A stretch of DNA of 6,400 nucleotides from an uncultured Chlorobiaceae bacterium. GTDB taxonomy: Bacteria > Bacteroidota > Chlorobiia > Chlorobiales > Chlorobiaceae. The stretch is from contig CAIVCU010000312.1 of the NCBI GenBank assembly GCA_903904495.1, positions 1-6,400 of the forward strand. Reading direction: 5' to 3'. This document shows positions 5,901-6,400 of the stretch, piece after piece (position 1 is the first letter of the stretch; each line of letters opens with the position of its first letter). A program made the translations under genes and the position numbers. The notes under the pieces are model-generated. The model was not told the DNA's origin and searched no databases. It worked only from the letters and a program-made list of their open reading frames with translations.

Positions 5901-6400
5901 ATGGTTTTTATAGCCGATTACGGTGCCGGGAATCTTCGATCTGTACTCAAGGCATTTGACTATCTTGGCGTCAAAGCTGTAGTAAGCAGTGATCCTGCAA
6001 AACTTGCAGGGTATAGAAAAGTTGTTCTTCCGGGTGTCGGGGCTTTCGGTCAGGCGATTGAGTCACTCAACGCATCGGGTTTTACTGATGCCGTTTCCGA
6101 GCATGTCGATAAGGGCGGTCAGCTGCTTGGCATATGTCTTGGAATGCAGCTTTTATTGACTGACAGTGAGGAAATGGGAGATAATAAGGGAATGAACCTG
6201 ATACCAGGGAGGGTTCTGCGTTTCCGGAGCGACACCGACAAGATACCCCAGATAGGCTGGAATTCAGTTGATCAGCAGAAAGAGAGCGTTCTTTTTAGAG
6301 GTATTCCGGATCACTCTTTTTTCTATTTTGTACATTCATATTATTGTGAACCTGTATCACTTGATTCAGTGGCAGCCACAACCTGGTTCGCAGGAAAAAA
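5901..6400 (+). CDS. hisH: HisH, imidazole glycerol phosphate synthase glutaminase subunit (3' end outside window)
   Basis: The class I glutamine amidotransferase subunit of imidazole glycerol phosphate synthase. It releases ammonia from glutamine and channels it to HisF in the fifth step of histidine synthesis, linking histidine and purine metabolism. The first 166 residues are present. IADYGAGNLRSV (4-15) is the N-terminal signature and LPGVGAFG (43-50) forms the oxyanion region. GICLGMQLL (77-85) holds the nucleophile Cys79. IGWNSV (118-123) and FVHSYY (143-148) are HisH-specific segments. The catalytic His and Glu near the C-terminus lie beyond the window edge, as does the stop; about 35-45 residues should be missing. 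The reading frame is open to the last base. The start ATG at 5901 follows AACGGGG by five bases, a fair ribosome-binding site. It is divergent from nfnA; hisA and hisF could follow but cannot be seen. Confidence 0.96.
   Translation, partial: MVFIADYGAGNLRSVLKAFDYLGVKAVVSSDPAKLAGYRKVVLPGVGAFGQAIESLNASGFTDAVSEHVDKGGQLLGICLGMQLLLTDSEEMGDNKGMNLIPGRVLRFRSDTDKIPQIGWNSVDQQKESVLFRGIPDHSFFYFVHSYYCEPVSLDSVAATTWFAGK

Noticed and set aside
1..6400. CRISPR array, IS element, tRNA/rRNA genes or phage genes
   Set aside because: I saw no regularly spaced repeats, transposase or integrase motifs, terminal inverted repeats or RNA-gene signatures on either strand.

Overview
This window looks like ordinary chromosomal DNA of a Gram-negative, largely anaerobic bacterium. 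My best guess is a green sulfur bacterium (Chlorobiaceae). That guess rests on the protein style and on an NfnA-NfnB-NikR block beside a histidine-biosynthesis gene. It is recalled from general knowledge and was not tested by any search. Nothing visible suggests a phage, transposon, integron or CRISPR array, and there are no tRNA or rRNA genes.

Left part, + strand (about 1-2907). The window opens in the C-terminal part of a periplasmic adaptor (HlyD/RND membrane-fusion family) whose frame carries an in-frame TGA at 57-59, so it is probably a broken gene. Next come a divergent ferrochelatase-like protein (457-1476), a NYN-domain protein with an S1-like C-terminal domain (1580-2422), and a small DUF1499 protein (2458-2907). 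The last two are 35 bp apart, each with a good Shine-Dalgarno sequence, and may be co-transcribed.

Middle and right part, - strand (5733 down to 2939). Three genes lie head to tail: nfnA/sudB (FAD and [2Fe-2S] subunit), nfnB/sudA (two-[4Fe-4S] FAD subunit, usually mislabelled glutamate synthase small subunit) and nikR (nickel-responsive repressor). nikR starts inside the end of nfnB with an 8-base overlap, so the two are probably translationally coupled. NfnAB is an electron-bifurcating transhydrogenase linking NADH, NADPH and ferredoxin. The link to a nickel sensor is the most thought-provoking feature here. A hairpin at 2904-2929 sits where the two convergent gene sets meet.

Right edge, + strand. 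hisH, the glutaminase subunit of imidazole glycerol phosphate synthase, starts at 5901 and runs off the window. It is divergent from nfnA across a 167-bp AT-rich intergenic region that probably holds both promoters.

I see no clearly new multi-gene system. The points most worth checking are the nikR-nfn coupling, the interrupted adaptor, the NYN-S1 fusion and the unusual ferrochelatase.
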